A stretch of DNA of 64,000 nt, taken from the NCBI RefSeq assembly GCF_031877795.1, contig NC_133934.1, forward strand, positions 26,601,716-26,665,715, written 5' to 3'. Positions 1-11,769 of the stretch are shown here, piece after piece; the stretch's first letter is position 1, and each line of letters starts with the position of its first letter. Below the pieces are notes generated by a model, which worked only from the letters and a program-made list of their open reading frames with translations, did not search any database and had not been told where the DNA came from. The DNA is from Strix aluco (taxonomy: Eukaryota; Chordata; Aves; Strigiformes; Strigidae). The position numbers were made by a program, and so were the translations under genes.

Positions 1-379
1 GGCTCTGTGAAGGCACCCCAGGGATGAGGGCGCACAGGAAAATACCAAGCCAAAAGCTCAAGTTGTGGGCTGTGGAGCCTGCTCGCTTTATTTTGTCTTG
101 GGATTCGGCAAGGTTAGCTGTCGTGGAAGGGTGGCTATCTCATTAAACTGTGCACAAAACATGTAGGTGCGTTATCAGTAATTAACAGCAAAGGAAGTAA
201 TTCCGAGTGGTGTCAGCTGCCCTGAGCTATTCTCTATAGGAAGCTTTCTAGAAACCCTATCTTGGAGACCCCGGGACAACAACAGGTAGGTAGCACAAGT
301 ACTTCTCTCTCCTTTTAGACTCATCAGTAAACCCATTCCTATTTCAGGCTTTGGCTGAAGACAGCGTAAGAAACGCCTG

Positions 380-1040
380 TGAGTTTCACGCCCTTCATTC
401 CGCAGGCCGGGCCTGACCCCTCGCTCTCTTCGCGCGGCGCCGCCCCTTGCTACCGGCCGCTTCACACCCTCCGCCGCTCCCCACCGCCCTCCGCCCGCCA
501 CGCTGGGCGGGGCCCGGCCCGGGAGGGCAGCCAATGGCAGCGCGCCGGATCACCGGGGCGGCTCCCAGTACCCAATCGGAGGAGGGCGCTGCGGGCCGCT
601 CCGCAAAGGGACCGTGCGGGGAGCGGGAAGTCTTCGTGCTGTAGGGAGGAGGGCGGCGGCGAGCGGTCTCCTGCCATGTCCCGCCGTGCCCGCGTTCTGG
701 GTAGGCCTGTTGCTGCGCCCTTTTGGGAGATGCTGGCGCTGCTCGCCCAGGAGCCAGGTATGGAGTGGCTGGAGCTGGGCCTTGCTGGGCAAGCAGTCCC
801 CTTCTCACGTCGCAGCCGAGGAACAGCGTGTAGGGCGGTGGCGCACCCCGGCGGCTCCCGGCAGCGCGGGGAGCACCGCACGGTGGCTGGTAAGTGGGGA
901 CCATGCTCTGTGGGAGGGGCTGCCAGCACATACGGCCGTGGGAGCTCGATGCCTGCCCTGCACTCTCCTGTGACCGGGGGCTGGCCTCTGGCTCTGGGCG
1001 GGGGGCAGGCATATCGCTGGTGACGGTGGCTCCCGCAGGG
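380..1040. promoter_or_regulatory. CpG-island promoter of the recombinase-like gene
   Basis: This stretch is sharply richer in G, C and CpG than the AT-rich flanks. It carries a GC box (GGGCGG, 505-510) and two CCAAT motifs (531-535 and 572-576) about 100-145 bases upstream of the ATG at 676. No TATA box is evident, so a TATA-less housekeeping-type promoter with start sites around 580-660 is likely (inference). The island also covers the first coding exon and its splice donor at 889/890. Its symmetry leaves open a divergent transcript to the left, but no spliced gene on the minus strand could be supported. Confidence 0.7.
676..889 (+). CDS. Recombinase-like gene, coding exon 1
   Basis: It encodes 71 residues plus one base, rich in Arg, Ala and Gly, with a central hydrophobic stretch (FWEMLALLAQEP). 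The donor is CTG|GTAAGT at 889/890, a near-consensus site. A second good donor, CAG|GTATGG at 757/758, is in the same phase and would shorten the protein by 44 residues. The segment resembles no family I know and may have been acquired from the CpG island when the element was captured. The 5'UTR probably starts between about 580 and 660. Confidence 0.6.
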
Positions 1041-2428
1041 CAGCGCTTCTTTTGTTTTGCTTGAGTTCTTGTGTGAGGCTGGAGCTCTTGGTGGGAGGCT
1101 TTGAGTGAGTTCCCTTCCTGGGCTGGAACATACACAGCCTTCTGGCAGGAGCGTGCTGTATGCCCTTCACAGTTGTAACTTCTGTAAGCCATACCAGGAA
1201 GACTTAATTTTAAAACTACTTTCTGCTTGTCCTTTCTGTTACTACTCCACAAACTTGTAAATTCCCAGAGTGTTACCAGATCGAGTGCCTGAAATGGGCC
1301 TGGTTTGTTGTTTGTAGTTTCCCATTTGAAAAATATCTCAGCTCTTTAACAGCTGTGGGTGTAGCTGTGTGTGACTTGTCTTTTAATCAGATAAACTAGC
1401 AGAGCATTGTCTAGGGGTGTATTGCAGTGAGGAACACTGTCTTTGTTGCTGTTTAGGTGGCATGCTTGTGCATGTTATCAGCAATGTGCTAACATGATTC
1501 CTCTCTTGTAGGAAGGGATTTTAGTTGTCCTCGGAAACATTCCTTGGGACCTCGGCCTCTGAAGACTTTGTCGTTGCTGGAGTGCTCAGGGGATAGTAGG
1601 CTTTGGCAAGCCTACCTTGAAGGACTGAAGAAATTCCTTGTCTTTAGGAAAAGCATGGGAATGCCTGCAGCCTGGCCAATTCCAGAGGAACAAGTTAGGG
1701 GTTTTTTGGCTGTGGAATCCCTTTATTCATCCTCAAAGACACTGATGTATATGGCAGCACTGTCTTACTTATCAAAACTGACCGGTAACCCTGATCCTCT
1801 GGAAGATCCTATAACCCGTTGCATGGTGATAGGGTTGAAACGTCGAGCGGGCATCCTGAGGGATAAAGACTTGCCTATAACAATTGAGATGTTGCGATCT
1901 CTCTTAGGAGTTCTGGAGTCTGTATGCATAACTTATTATGAATGCTTACTGTTTCGTGCATTATTTACTGTAGCTTTTTTTGGGGCTTTTCGAATAGGAG
2001 AGATGGTGGTGAAGCACTGTAATGTAGTGCAGCCGGAGCTGCTGTACCTGAGTGACCTCCAGCTGATGGAGAGGAGAGTGGTGTTTTGTCTGCATAACTC
2101 TCCTGTGAGTGAGGAGAGACATGTCATCAGCCTTGGGCTGTCTGGAGAGCCGTGGGTGTGCCCTGTTCTGGCCCTCCAGAGCTATGTGGCAGTTCGTTCA
2201 CAGCTGGAAGGGCCACTCTTTATGCACTCAGATAATAGGACTGTAACGAAGAGGGAGTTCCTGACAGTTCTCCGATGGGCCCTGCGGCTGCTGGGGCTGT
2301 GCCCAGAGCAGTATGGTGTGAATTCCTTCTGGCTGGGGACGGCTGTTACTGCTGCCCGCTGTGGATATCCGGGGGAAGACATCACTCGCCTGGTGAGATG
2401 GCCCTGTATGATCCCAGAGAAATCATAG
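676..2428 (+). CDS. Tyrosine recombinase-like (integrase-fold) protein, probable domesticated mobile-element gene; joined 676-889, 1512-2428
   Basis: Two exons join in frame (phase 1/1) to give 376 codons. The ATG at 676 has G at -3. The first in-frame ATG of exon 2 would cut into the fold, so the exon 1 start is preferred. Residues 1-72 are basic, low-complexity and CpG-encoded. Residues about 102-183 resemble the helical SAM-like DNA-binding domain of phage integrases. Residues about 190-370 resemble the catalytic domain of DIRS/XerD-type tyrosine recombinases: the arm-I box with its arginine (AFRIGE, Arg232), a CPVLAL...GPLF block, and a C-terminal block ending in LVRW. The usual HxxR is NSFW (Asn342, Trp345), and the chain stops 8 residues after the RW (arginine-tryptophan) pair, so the nucleophilic tyrosine is absent. 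An inactive, DNA-binding-capable domesticated protein is inferred; function unknown. An AATAAA follows at 2707. The reading frame is fully open, unlike the CR1 relics in this window. Confidence 0.72.
1512..2428 (+). CDS. Recombinase-like gene, coding exon 2 (integrase domain)
   Basis: The acceptor is a pyrimidine-rich tract ending in CTCTTGTAG at 1511. The exon supplies the last two bases of a glycine codon and then 304 codons to a TAG at 2426-2428. All of the recognisable integrase fold lies in this single uninterrupted exon, as expected for an intronless mobile-element ORF placed behind a host promoter and exon 1. Arg232 is encoded at 1991-1993, Asn342 at 2321-2323 and Trp345 at 2330-2332. 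Confidence 0.7.
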
Positions 2429-2706
2429 CCATGGAGACTGGGGGAAAATAGAAGCTAATGAATTACCATCTTTCCGTAGAGTTGACTTTGAACTGTACAG
2501 TTTCTAGTCTTTGGCAGTAATTTAGTATTAACATCTGTAAGGAATTTTCTATCTCACAGTGGGGTGATCTCTGAATTTCACTCATAGTTGCTGCTTGTGC
2601 TGTCTGTAATGTTGAGGGTGGGGAAATGTCAAACCTGCTATGCATGGACCTTGTCTGTCTTGACAGAATGAGTCTGCAGACAGTTCTATCTCGTTTAGTG
2701 TGAGTT

Positions 2707-2712
2707 AATAAA
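2707..2712 (+). terminator. Poly(A) signal of the recombinase-like gene
   Basis: A canonical AATAAA lies 279 bases after the stop codon, followed by a T/GT-rich stretch at about 2713-2760. This gives a compact 3'UTR and supports a complete transcription unit. Confidence 0.6.
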
Positions 2713-3342
2713 TGTTTTCTTTTTAAAAACAGTCTGTCTGCTAGTAGTATTGTTCTTTACCCAGAAGAAACTGTAGTCTTGGCTTTGAGAGCAATGAATG
2801 TCAAGCCGGCTCTGAAGTTCTGAAGGAAAACTCTTGAGACTTTAAGGTAATCATTGTAAAACAGGAGGTGGTTAAATTGTAGTATCTTTTGGTGTAGCTG
2901 TACACTTTTTAACACTAATCTGTGTCACTAAGGTCAAAAGGGAAATATAAGATACATTATTAGCTCAATAACAGACAACAAAGGATGAGCTTTTTGAAAC
3001 ATTGATAATCGCAAGATGTTCAAAGTGGTATCTTGTACTGTTTAAATGGGGGACAGCAGCTTTTCTATTCAACAAACTCTGCCTCTGAAAATATTTAATT
3101 TAATCCTCTAGACCCAATTCCCTCTGAGCATAATTAGCCTAATCAGTATTTAAATAACAAAAATAGTGCACGGTTCACTTAACAGCTAATGATTTCCTTA
3201 GGATGTGATACTTGCTGTCCTTAATTCAACCTGCTTTTTTTTTCCTGAATTTTAAGTTACTTTTTAAAATTGAGGAGTTTTCAACCATAATCATAAAGTA
3301 CAACGGCTTGAGTACTTCTAATTTTGTAATTATAGCATTTGT

Positions 3343-3360
3343 AGTGGAATATATTCCACT
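3343..3360. repeat. Perfect 18-base palindrome
   Basis: AGTGGAATATATTCCACT reads the same on both strands. Its right half is followed at once by a partial second copy (GTGGTGGAATATATT, 3363-3377). No family or function is recognised. Confidence 0.6.
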
Positions 3361-6300
3361 TTGTGGTGGAATATATTTTTCGCCCAATGACTGGACTGGG
3401 AAGGGAGTTGGCGAGTCAGTCCTCTGGCTGAGAGCTGTGGTGAGCAAGCCTTTGGATCACCCTTACTACTATCACTGCTCCAAACCTGGACCATGATTAT
3501 TGCTAAACAAGCTAGTTTTGTGTCTTACTCTGCCCTTTTTGAATAAAACTATGGGTTATAGAAGTGTGGGAGCTAGCTGAAATTTAATGCTGGCTTGATC
3601 TCTGTGTGGATAATTAGCCATTTGAGGCTTTTGATTAGTAGAAATTAACACTATGTAGGCCAGCACCAGTCTCTTTACTGAGAGAGTGGCATTGTGTTCA
3701 CTGTGGGAATTAACTACTGTGCAGCAAGACTTCTATGCTTATGACCATATCTGAGGTCTTTAACTGCAGTTCAGCTAAAAGCTGTCTTTTTCATTGTGCA
3801 GCTTTGTTCACTAGAAATGCTTGTTTGTATAGTAGTTTCTGTTTCTATGCATGAAATCTAAGTGTAAATAGAGCTAAGGCGTTGCAAACGTAGCATCTCC
3901 TCAGGAACTTATCCTGAGGTGCCCACCAGCTGCTGCTGCTGGTTAGGCTGAGCAGACACTTGGAACATACCTGCACAAGGCATTGCTTTGTGCCCTGTGG
4001 AAGCTTTGGTGGATTTCTGCTGTCCCCTGTGTATGTGATGGTATGTGATGTGTCTGCTCGCTGGCTTGTGCTGTACCCAGGCATGCCAGCTTCTAGCACT
4101 GTCTGTTCCTTGCTGTGGAAGGCCTATGTACTGGCTATATGGCATGGTTTTGGTAGCGGGGAGAGGGGGGACTGCAGGGGTGGCTTCTGTAGGAAGAGGT
4201 GAGGGGCTGCCCAGTTCATGTTTTTGTTTCCCAGTGCCCAAATATTTTAATTGGCAATAAATTACTTTTTCCCAAGTTGAGTCTGTTTTACCTCTGAGAG
4301 TAATTAAGTGATGTCCCTGTTTTTAGCCCTCTGTGCAAGTAGATCAAAGTAGCTGCACCAGCATTACAGACCTGAGACCTGGGAGAGACCAAAATGAACG
4401 CAGTACAAAACCAGCTCAGTGGATGTGCCTGACCATTTAACTCCCTGCTAGGACTCTCCTGTTTAATTAATTTCAGCAATAAATTGTGCTTCCCAAATGG
4501 GGAGACAGGAAAGCCTTGCAAATATTTTTAGAGTGTAAATGGATGTTCTAGTAAGACAAGACTAGCTGTATTAATGCTAGCACTGTTAATATATGTGCCG
4601 TTTTTAAAGCTTAGAGGTAAGTCTGTCTTCTGGGGAACCTGATATTTTTTTCAAATAAATGCCATGATGATTGCTCTACAATACTGGGAAAATGGTTGTC
4701 TGTCTTGTCTGTAATTTCTATGTCTGTGTGACACATGAAGCAGAAGAGAGAATGACCTTTGTTCTTGTTTCTAGCTACATTCTATAGCTGTAGCCAGAGA
4801 TTTTGGTTCTGTACCCCCCATGTGAAAGTAAAATCTAGGAACTAGCTGGAGAGATGATGAAGAATCAACTACATTTATTGACTTCACTGAGTTCTGATCG
4901 CAGCATTGAGAAGAAGAAATTTGTTTTTAAGGAACAGCCATCGCAGGGATAATTAGCTTTTTAAAAAGCCCTGTTTTGATAGGCTGGCACGTTCTTCGAT
5001 AACAGGGTTATAAATGCAGTGCTTGATCTATAATTACTTGTTGGAGCTATAGGTCTCTCTTTACATGGCAAATAAAACTGAGACAGTTGGTAAGTAAATG
5101 AGACCCGTTTTCTCCTGAATGTTAGGAGTTTTGCATCTCATCAGCTCAGAATCCTAAAATGGTTATCTCTAACAAATTAGTATTTGCAAGGTTTTTCCAT
5201 TTAGCTGTTTTAAATATTCTGAATAGAAGCAGAAGAGATATAGAAGGGTATTTACTTTAAAAAGCAAAATGGGGAATTATTTCAACTCACAATTCTTTCT
5301 TACCATGTTAATTAATGATTTCACACATTTTTATCATGTTAAGGGTGAAAGGCTAAGCATACTGACTCCAGAAGGAGCTAAATTACTCTTGTACTACTGA
5401 TCACTGTCTGCTGTGGGAATTTACTGTATTATGTGGAGATACTGGCAAATCATTATTCATGTGGAAGCTTGAACTCTTAAAATGTCTACAATTTATAATT
5501 GTTGAATTTAAGTAATTAGACTCTTTTCCAGAACAAAGGGGAAGTGATTAGTTGTACTTTTTATTAAGAAAACCCAAAACTTTCTTTGTACACCTGGTTG
5601 GTATGCATTTGATTCTATTCTGATTGTGATGCTTATATCAAATACATATTCCTTAAAATGACAGAAATAATGTTACCCATTAATTACTACAGTACTAATT
5701 AATGAAGTATAAAGTGTATGTACTTACACAGAGAAATTTTTAATTGTTGAAATTGTACCTCAGAGTACATGTTCCTGAAATGGATGAAATTTGCAAGAAA
5801 TGGCTTCTTTCCATATCTACTGAAAATTAATTGGGTAACTAAATCAGATATTTGTCAGGTTTCACACCAGGATCCGTGAATCCGTGAAGCTCTTGCTTGT
5901 AGAATGAAAGTATCCCCTGCTAGTCTGACTGCAGCATGCAGTGACCTTTGATAGTGAAGACCCAGGTCCAGAAAGCTAAGGATAAATAGGCATATGCCTT
6001 TAGATCTCTTAGGGTTTTCTTTTTAGTGTTTATATAGAGAATTTTTTGTGCTATGAGAAGTGCTGAGGAGACTTTTTGAGACAATCTGCAAATGCAAGCA
6101 ATTGCATCTCCCATGCTTTTGTTTCTTGTCTGCAAGTGGCACCTGGATGGGAAGTAGCTAGCAAAAGACAACCTTAAGGTTGAGGGGTTCCATTGATCTG
6201 TTACCTGAAGCATCCCCAAAGTGCCTTTTGGGTACCTAGAAGTCTTTGTCACCATGACTTCTTCCTTCTGCTTACTTGAACATATGTATTTCCATCAGTT

Positions 6301-9300
6301 GTCACATTTACTTGTACATTGAAGAGACTTCATCATCCTACCCCATAGCACCGACATTCTGCAGCAGCTCTAATAGCAGCACACTGGGCACACCATGCTG
6401 GCATTCTGTTTATCCTGCTCTGGCTTTCTGTTGATGAGTTTCATTTCATATTCTTAAGTCGTACCTCTTCAGGATGTTTGTAATTGCTAATGTTGCGAAC
6501 TTAGAAGCTGTATAGGCATTAAAAGTACATTTATTTTAAGGTATCTAAAGGAAAAGCAATGTTTTTCAATCCAGATAGGTGAAGAAAGCTCTGGTTTATG
6601 TGTTGTGATGCTGTGATGTACGTTTGAATAGAAGCATTAGCATAGTGCTGAATGTGTCAATTGCTACTGGCTCATTGAATCATCTTTTCCAATAAAATGG
6701 AGTGGCCATCTCATTCTCTGAGGCTCATTGTGTATTCACTGCAACATGTTGCTTAACCATACCAGTGTCTTATTTGCTACTTACATTGCCTTGAATTACT
6801 GGCAGAAGGGAAAGAGTTAAGAGAACTACATGTACCACAAATCCATGCTTTTTTCCTGAGGTATAGCTTCCCACCAAGAACAAATCAATTATCCATCAGA
6901 GTCCAGACCTGACTGTACCTCAGTCATTAATACCATTGGATTAGGAGCAGCTCTCTGAGATGGCAGTGTAATATGCTGCTTTTACTAGAGCCCAGCAGTA
7001 AAGCCAATATGGAATTTGTTGCTAAAATTGTTCCAAGTTCTAGCAAGGTTCTTACACTAGCACTTTTATACTAGATTGAGGAACTGGCTTTTGCACTTGT
7101 ATATACATTTCCCAAAAGCTATAACCACAGGATGATTGTAGGATAGTCTGTCTTCTCATAGTTATAAGCTAGTCCCTCTTTCCTTTTCCACAACATCTTG
7201 CTTCTGTTTCAGAATAAAACACCCTTCGTGCCTTTCCTTAAGCTAAAGGCAGCAGAGCAATTGGCAAAGATACTTCACAGCCCCCTGCCAATTGTTGGCA
7301 GGCAAGCAGCAAATGTTTTCCAAAACACACAAACCAACCAGGTGTAAGGTTATAGTAGCATTTTAATGTTGGAGCACACATTTTTTGGCCTTAACTGCTT
7401 TTATACCTCATATCACCTTCCACAGAACTTGAAACATAGCAGTTACTAAGCTTCTAAGATTCAGATCAATGTTATAGGATAACACTTCTAGGTGGGAAAT
7501 CCTTTGTCTTTATGGGCAAAATAAGTTTTTTCAGCCCAGTTAACCAAAGAAAAGAATGTTCCTTGGTGGTGACTCCCCATATTAACACTTGAATGTTTTT
7601 CCCTTGGAAGTACTAAACCTTCATTTCAATGCATTTGTTGTGGGTTGAAAAGAAGGAACCACTGCCTTGGCATTGGACAATGGCTTAGAATTTTGCAGTT
7701 GAAAACCAACAGTATGAATACAGCCTCCCTTAACTGATCTGCAGCTACTGTGCTCAGAGTAGCTGTCTTGGACAAGAGATGCTGTCTTTGGCTGATATGG
7801 TGGTGCTTTGTCCCCAAGATCTAAATGACTGTTGTGCCAGAACAAGCATAGTTGCAGAGTTTGAATAAAACTGAAGTTTTACTACTGTATTTTACTCAAG
7901 AGGAATTTTTTTTGCTCAGTCCATAGCATAGTGAAGCTGTGTTTATGCTAGGATATTCTAAAGAATGTCAGTACCTATATCCTATAAGATGTTTCAGTAG
8001 CTAAACCCATGATTTCTCTAAAGATCTTTTTCCCCTCGAAGAGATGAGTAGCTGCTGCTTGTCATATACTACAGGAATGTTTGTTCAGGCATAAATGCAT
8101 TGTAATAATTTAGAGTTGTGTCTTCCTCCATGTGGTTGCTCTGATATTTTTAAAGTGGGCAGCTCTGCAATATTTGTGAGGTTGGAAATGAGTTTTATTT
8201 GGTTTAGAAAAAAACTGGTCTTGGAGCGTTTTTGCCGAGGTGGGTATTTTGCGCTCTGAGTAAAGCAGTATTTTTGTTTTCTTCCTCAACATCTGGGAAC
8301 ATAGAGAAATCACCTGGGTAGATTGATATGTGTGATTAGATGGAGCAGTAACAATTAGGTAATGACAAATTTTGTGATCTAAATGTTATCTTAGTGTCTT
8401 TTTCAAAGAGATTTGTATTATGTAAGTAAAATTGTATACAAGACTGGTGAAGTAGCATGTATGAATACTGTTGTAGCAGTCATCTTGCAACTGGAGTCTA
8501 TGAATTCCTTAAACACAGTTAAAGTTTAGGTTGATACATTATGGTCTGCATTTTTTTTCTTGTCTTCATCATCTTTTGGCATCCTGCCTTTTCAGCCAGT
8601 TGCAGTGTATTAGTGCACAGTTACTTGTAGTATGTTGTAGGGATCTCTTAAACTCTGAGGAACTCAGGTAATGACACAGAAGTTTAGTTGTACCGTATTC
8701 TGTGTTGCAAGTTAGATGTGAGGTTATCAGGAAAGCAGATCTTTTCAGGGGATGCTAGACCCTCTATGCAGATACCCTTGTGAACCAGATGAGTTTCAGT
8801 AGTGTTTTAAAAGGATGTTTCCCCCCCTTTGAATTTTGGAGAGAGTGGAACTTTAGTTTTCAGTTAGTATCTAAACTGTTGCCCTTCAGTCATGCTTATT
8901 AAGATATCAGTTTAATCTCAGTTTTTTGTGATGTGCATGCAAGCTGAAGGAATTGCTTTCTGGGGAACCTAGAGCTGTCTTCAGCCTGCAGTGGTAGCTG
9001 GGGGCTTCCCTCTATTTCTGAAAGCTGAGGTAGTGTGCTGTCTTCCATGGCTCAAGAGTGATCACACAGAGGAAGATGCTTGAGTGCCTACACCCTTCTA
9101 ACAGGGTAGAAATATTTCTCCAACCCAGTTTGTTTTGCAGGATGAGTCTGCCTGTCGGAGCAAACATGTGATCTGGAACAGTGTCTAGGCCCAGAGGTTG
9201 TCTTTGTGTAGAGCACAGATCTTGTGATAAGCTATTCAAAGGCCTGATACAAAGATGGAAATGATCCCAACGGGAAAGAGCTGTATATAAAATAGCTCTC

Positions 9301-9395
9301 TGATAGCTAAAATTATAAAATAGCTTTGCTTTTAACCCTGCCAGATACTGAGTGCTTCTCAAGGATGGACAAAATACTGGTCAGCTTGCGAGCAT

Positions 9396-9447
9396 CCTGG
9401 TAAGAAAGGATGAATATGCTGCCTGGTGAGAAAGGATGAATATGCTG
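9396..9447. repeat. Two-copy tandem repeat, 26-base unit
   Basis: Units 9396-9421 and 9422-9447 differ at one position (taagaaagg versus tgagaaagg). This is a recent local duplication with no coding role apparent. Confidence 0.75.
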
Positions 9448-11737
9448 CATTTTAGATCACATTAAATAATAGAAGGGTTCTAGGGGCAAAATATTTCTCT
9501 ACTTAGGTGCTGGGAGGTGGTCAGCAGAGCTGCCTGTGTAAGTGGACCCAACTAAAATTTATATTCAGAAAAACTCACAACAGTAACAGGTACATTAGGA
9601 TATCCCATCTCTGGAAAATGTGGCTAATATTCTACATTATCTCATGACCTGACATTATGAATACTTCCTAATGTATTTCCTATCTTCCATGTGTACAACA
9701 GGGTGGAAGAAAATATGAATGAGTATGCTGGTTTCAGGTGGTAAGGGGATTTTTAGAGAGAAGGAAGGAGGAGGCAGTAGGTGGGTGAGAAAAAATGAGG
9801 CGGAGAGAAGCACACTGCATCTAAATGAAGTGCTGTATTCTCCTTCTCCAGAGCAGGCACAGTGAGGCTATTCTACTGGCAAGAAGAGCTGCTGTTACTC
9901 GTGCTGTTAAGACTTCAATTAATCTAAGGAGAGAAGTCTGACTCTGAAGAGTTAGTGTGCTGCTTGACCCCATCACAAGATAATATTCTGTAGCAAATGC
10001 TGCAAAGAATGTGAACGCAACAGCTTCTGGGGAGAAAAATTGGCAGGAAGACAAGTAGAAGCAGACTGTGAGACACTTCTTACAAACTGTGCTTAGAAAC
10101 CAATCTGTTCTTCTTTATTGTTCTCTGATGAAGGGATGGATTATAAATGGTACAGAAGGCCTTGAGGCCTGTGATAATACAGTATCTGTAGCTTTTCCAG
10201 TTGGAGGCTTAAAAACTTAATGCTTTTTATGCAAAAAAGGGTAAGAATCCATTCAAAAAAAATTCTGAAAATGTACATGTCAAAGCCTCAGGAGCAAATT
10301 GTTATTTTAGGCAGGAGAGGAAAGATTTGTTTAATTGAAAGAACAAAATTTTAAATGTTTTTAAACTTCTTTCCTGCTTTGCTTATAGTTTGGCTGAGAT
10401 AAATATCTAAAGTTGGAAGGTTTTAATATGAAAGAGGTCCCTCCAATGTCATCTCCACTTAAGTCTGTCCTTAGAGTGCATGCAAAGTCAAACTTCCCTT
10501 ACAGGGTAGTACACTGAATTAAGAATTTTTGATGTTGTCATGATAACAGCATGTGTGTTTCTCTAGAAACATAAAAAGTTACACGTCATGAGTGTACAAG
10601 CTCAGTGCACCAATGAACGGTCCGCTCTTGTCCCACTGAATGTAAGCATGAGCACTATGTTCTGCTCTGTTGATAGCCTATATGCATTCTTACAAAGTCA
10701 AATGTTTGAACAAAATATGTGAAAGCAGGGTTGGATACTGTGTCATGGGCCTTAACCACTCTCTGCATCAGCAGAAGTGGCCTGTGCTCTAAATATGGTT
10801 TCGTACTGTACAGTTGTTGACAATGATATATATTTGCTTGTCCTGAAACCCTCTCGTGACTGGTCTAATGTATGGTAGGCAGTTCTGAGAACCGGATTCA
10901 GCCACTAAGGGTTTTGTTCCTTCTGATTATCTTTTTTCTTTAAAAGAATATCTTGTCTCTGGTTGTCTTATATCAAATGTAAGGCAAATAATCAGCGAAA
11001 TTAGTCGAAGTGGATTAAAATGTGTTGTGATTTTTGTGTGATAAACAAAAATCGTCTTGAATAGCTAGGTAGATCAGTAGGCTGGCTAACAGGGCCATCT
11101 GCTGGCAGATGCACTCTGACGAGGTAACTGAGTTTTTCTGGGAACAGTCTAGTTCTGAGGGAGGTTAATGGCTTGATTCTAACTTCCAAATACCCGTCAC
11201 TCTTCTTAAATTATCTTTGTAAGCTGCTTCATACTTTATATTAATTCCTGAATTCGTAGTAGAACTTACTGTAAGGAGAACTGGTTAACTATAAATTTAA
11301 GCTCCATTCAAATGTTGAATGGGTGTTTGATTTGGCAATATTGTAGCCATAGATTACACCACAATTTAAAACTATATTCTGAGGAAGCATGGGTTTGTAG
11401 ATGAATCTTAGATCAATGAACAACGATTAATGTTAATACTCACTCTTCACACAAAATGTCTACATTAGGTACATCTTGATTAAAACTACAGATCAGATTT
11501 CTTGTTAACAAATGTAAAGAAGCCAAATGGTCTGGCATACTAAGATTGTTAAATTTCTTGTATCTTTAATATTGAAAAGGCTTTTGGATGTATTTTAGTT
11601 TTATTTTTACAAGCACTGTGTAATCAATTCAGCATTTCAAAGATAACAATCATGTTCTTGTATATGTGTGCTCATGTTTGCCTGTCTGTATGTCCAGTTT
11701 GTGGCAACTGTTGGATATATTTGATGACTGGAAATAT

Positions 11738-11769
11738 GATAGATCATAATTGAGAGGTTATGATCTATC
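11738..11769. repeat. Perfect 12-bp inverted repeat (hairpin)
   Basis: GATAGATCATAA and its exact reverse complement TTATGATCTATC are separated by 8 bases (ttgagagg). It is AT-rich, with no T-run or gene end beside it, so transcription termination is not suggested. It may be a remnant of a small transposon or chance. Confidence 0.6.

Noticed and set aside
395-1252. A 285-codon minus-strand open frame and several others across the CpG island.
   Set aside because: They are Pro/Arg/Ala-rich frames kept open by high GC and overlap the supported plus-strand exon. They resemble no protein family.
2388-2400. A possible splice donor (CTG|GTGAGA) near the end of the recombinase-like ORF, which might lead to a third exon with the tyrosine box.
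   Set aside because: Reading straight through gives L-V-R-W, which fits the family block at this place, and a stop and poly(A) signal follow. No downstream exon with a tyrosine box was found.
676-2428. Assignment of the recombinase-like gene to the Crypton-derived (DUF3504) vertebrate genes.
   Set aside because: The CPVLAL...GPLF and SFxxG blocks fit DIRS/phage-type integrases better. This is a judgement by eye and needs a profile search.
2401-2450. A one-base frameshift that might restore the C-terminal tyrosine of the recombinase.
   Set aside because: The alternative frame contains a tyrosine but does not resemble the family's C-terminal block, so a recent frameshift is not supported.
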